The notes below the pieces were generated by a model. The model was not told where the DNA came from. It worked only from the letters and a program-made list of their open reading frames with translations, and made no database searches. This document shows positions 62,082-64,000 of a DNA stretch of 64,000 bases, piece after piece. The DNA comes from Granulicella sp. S190 (GTDB lineage: Bacteria > Acidobacteriota > Terriglobia > Terriglobales > Acidobacteriaceae). How positions within the stretch are numbered: the stretch's first letter is position 1; every line of letters begins with the position of its first letter. Location of the stretch: positions 168,904 through 232,903 of the forward strand of contig NZ_LMUD01000014.1 in the NCBI RefSeq assembly GCF_009766095.1, given 5' to 3'. Both the position numbers and the translations under genes were made by a program.

Positions 62082-64000
62082 ACCACCTCTCAGAAGCTGC
62101 AAACAAACTTCGCGCCTCTTTGAACCACATTTTTTCGCCCCACCAAGAAATCGTCATTTCGACCGAAGCCGCGCAGCCTCATCGCATGCCATCGAAATCT
62201 TCTTCGTCGCCCCACCAAGAATTCGTCCTCTCGACCGAAGCCGCTCAGCCTCATCACACATCAGTGAAACTTCTGTCATCGCTTCAACAGAAATTCGTCA
62301 TCTCGACCGAAGTCGCACAGCCGCATCACACGCCATTGAAATTTCTTTCGTCGCCCGACCAAGAAGTCGTCATCTCGATCGACGCACAGCCGCATCACAC
62401 GCCATCGAAATTTCTTTCATCGCCCCACCAAGAAATCGTCATCTCGACCGAAGTGGCGCAGCCTCATCGCGCGACGCAGTGGAGAGACCCCCGCATTTCG
62501 TCTTTGCCTCTGCCTGTTCTAAATCTGCGTCATCCGCGAAGATCCGTGGTCAGCTGTCAGCCCTCACTCTCGAAGCTAGCCACACTCATCTTTTCATTCG
62601 CGTTAGCCAGCCTCAGCGCACACGCACAAACCCAGCCCTGGAAACAAATCCCCATCCCTCCCCTCCCGGCCTTCAAACCCGTACAGCCCCACCGCGTCGA
62701 GCTTCCTAACGGCGTAGTCCTTTTCCTGCAAGAGGACCACGAGCTCCCCTTCATCAACGGCACCATTCTAATCCGCGGCGGCAGCCGCGACGAGCCCAAC
62801 GCCAAGCTCGGCCTCACCTCTCTCTACGGCGAAACCTGGCGCACCAGCGGCACCGCCACCATCGACGGCGACAAGCTCGACGACGTCCTCGAAGCCAAAG
62901 CCGCCTCCATCGAAACCAGCGGCGGCAGCGCCTCCACCTCGATGGCATGGAACAGCCTCAAAAGCGACTTCGACACCGTCTTCGCCTCCGCCATCGACCT
63001 CCTCCTTCACCCCACCTTCAAAGCCGATAAGCTTCAGCTCGCCAAGCAGCAGCTCGAAACCGGCATCGCCCGCCGCAACGACGACGCTGGCGGCATCGCC
63101 AACCGCGAAGCCATCCACATCGCCTATGGCCCGCACAACCCCTTCTCTCGCGAGCTCGAATACGCCACCGTCGACGCCGTCACCGTCGACGACCTCAACG
63201 CCTGGCACACCCGCACCATCGTCGGCAGCAACCTCATCGTCGCCCTCTCCGGCGACTTCGACTCCGCTGCCATGGAAGCCAAACTCCGCGCAGCCTTCGC
63301 GCCCATCCCTCGCGGCCAGCGCTTCCCGCCCTTCAAAGCCACCTTCACCGACCCCAAACCCACCGTCAACTTCGTCTCCAAAGATGACGTCAACCAGTCC
63401 AACGTCCTCATCGTCGGCCTCGGCACCGAGCGTAGCAACCCCGACTACTACGCCCTCTCCGTCATGAACCAGGTCTTCTCCGGCGGCTTCGGCTCGCGCG
63501 TCGTGCAGGATGTCCGTACCAAACTCGGCCTCGCCTACACCGTCGAAGGCAACTACGGCGCCTCCTACGATCACCCCGGCATCTTCGTCGTCGAAGCCGC
63601 AACCAAAAGCGCGACAACCGTAGCCGCAACCAAAGCTCTGCTCGCCGAAATCGACCGCCTCAAAACGGAACCACCCACTCCAGCCGAGCTCAGCAAAGCC
63701 AAAGACCAGGTCCTCAACTCCTTCGTCTTCCACTACGACTCGCCCGACAAAACCCTTAGCGAGCAGGTCACCCTCGCCTTCTACGGCTATCCAGCCGACA
63801 CCCTCGAAAAATATAAGACCGGCATCGAACAGGTCACCTCCGCCGACGTCTCCCGCGTAGCCAACAAGTACATCGACACCAACAAGCTCGCCATCGTCGT
63901 AGTCGGCAACGAATCCCAGATCACCCCAGCACTCTCGACCCTGGGATTAGGCACCGTAAAAAACCTGGACATCACCATCCCACCCCCACCCGGCGGCAAA
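62078..64000 (+). CDS. M16 family peptidase, non-catalytic subunit, with 5' tandem-repeat extension (3' end outside)
   Basis: Frame is open from ATG 62078 (ATGA overlap with the catalytic subunit) to the window edge, at least 641 residues. Residues 20-131 are five in-frame 24-residue repeats (SPHQEIVISTEAAQPHR-type), then a Pro/Arg linker and a hydrophobic segment KLATLIFSFALASLSAHA near residues 166-183. From there a normal M16 domain runs (VELPNGVVLFLQEDHELPFINGTILIRGG), but the HxxEH site reads SLYGETW, so zinc ligands are missing; GGFGSRVVQDVR...GLAYTV keeps the Arg/Tyr substrate motif. A simpler start would be GTG 62546 directly before the signal peptide. Confidence 0.85.
   Translation, partial: MNHLSEAANKLRASLNHIFSPHQEIVISTEAAQPHRMPSKSSSSPHQEFVLSTEAAQPHHTSVKLLSSLQQKFVISTEVAQPHHTPLKFLSSPDQEVVISIDAQPHHTPSKFLSSPHQEIVISTEVAQPHRATQWRDPRISSLPLPVLNLRHPRRSVVSCQPSLSKLATLIFSFALASLSAHAQTQPWKQIPIPPLPAFKPVQPHRVELPNGVVLFLQEDHELPFINGTILIRGGSRDEPNAKLGLTSLYGETWRTSGTATIDGDKLDDVLEAKAASIETSGGSASTSMAWNSLKSDFDTVFASAIDLLLHPTFKADKLQLAKQQLETGIARRNDDAGGIANREAIHIAYGPHNPFSRELEYATVDAVTVDDLNAWHTRTIVGSNLIVALSGDFDSAAMEAKLRAAFAPIPRGQRFPPFKATFTDPKPTVNFVSKDDVNQSNVLIVGLGTERSNPDYYALSVMNQVFSGGFGSRVVQDVRTKLGLAYTVEGNYGASYDHPGIFVVEAATKSATTVAATKALLAEIDRLKTEPPTPAELSKAKDQVLNSFVFHYDSPDKTLSEQVTLAFYGYPADTLEKYKTGIEQVTSADVSRVANKYIDTNKLAIVVVGNESQITPALSTLGLGTVKNLDITIPPPPGGK
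62135..62470 (+). repeat. Five tandem 72-bp repeats (one 69 bp)
   Basis: Units begin at 62135, 62207, 62279, 62351 and 62420. Period 72, except the fourth unit with an in-frame 3-base deletion. The consensus contains CGTCATCTCGACCGAAG and CGCAGCCTCATC, similar to interspersed repeats that I recall from Terriglobia and some Bacteroidota intergenic regions. A related tail (CAGTGGAGAGACCCCCGCA) follows to about 62500. All copies are free of stops in the frame of the overlying M16 gene. Confidence 0.9.

Noticed and set aside
62135..62470. CRISPR-like regular repeat spacing (72 bp)
   Set aside because: Units are contiguous, with no unique spacers and no cas genes; it is a plain tandem repeat.

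Overview
The window looks like chromosome of a soil Acidobacteriota of the Terriglobales type (Edaphobacter/Granulicella-like). This is inferred from gene content: paired S53 pro-kumamolisin proteases with Ig-like tails, a GloVer tandem-repeat protein, a DUF885 hydrolase, a FadN-FadA-FadE type beta-oxidation operon, many small regulator/enzyme pairs and moderately high GC. No rRNA, tRNA, CRISPR array or prophage block was seen; the only mobile gene is a 5'-truncated IS91-type transposase at the left edge.

Left third (1-26 kb). After the IS91 remnant come a GT39-like membrane glycosyltransferase with TPR tail, MarC, a MocR regulator divergent from a membrane protein, and a run of regulator/enzyme pairs (SDR with AraC, two VOC proteins, LysR divergent from two SDR reductases with repeated ATTCC/GGAAT operator-like sites). 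Next are a GDP-mannose 3,5-epimerase-like enzyme, an MscS channel, an orphan OppC permease followed by a 170-bp inverted-repeat element, a phosphodiesterase, a GloVer protein, a Tat-exported aldo/keto reductase, an amidohydrolase, and a CorC/HlyC-OppB gene pair. OppB and OppC therefore lie 6 kb apart on opposite strands.

Middle (26-44 kb). Thioredoxin, a candidate structured RNA with its own terminator, thrC-thrB divergent from modABC, murB, a bacilliredoxin, a degenerate sigma-54-type AAA+ regulator lacking GAFTGA, a DUF885 metallohydrolase, proC, ctaA, a secreted LEA-like protein made of 11-residue repeats, a sodium/solute symporter with a small membrane partner, an ECF sigma operon with two small coupled proteins, and ppk1.

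Right third (44-64 kb). Two large S53 proteases share a C-terminal membrane/GCG/beta module. The fatty-acid operon fadN-fadA-small membrane protein-fadE is driven by a recognisable sigma-70 promoter with a TGAATG-AC-CATTCA palindrome between -35 and -10. A ROK regulator and a lone T4-type lysozyme follow. The window ends in a two-gene M16 peptidase operon: an HxxEH-containing subunit and, overlapping it by ATGA, a subunit without the zinc motif whose 5' end is an in-frame array of five 72-bp repeats. That repeat-in-gene arrangement, the structured RNA, the GAFTGA-less regulator and the sigma-factor operon are the most unusual items.
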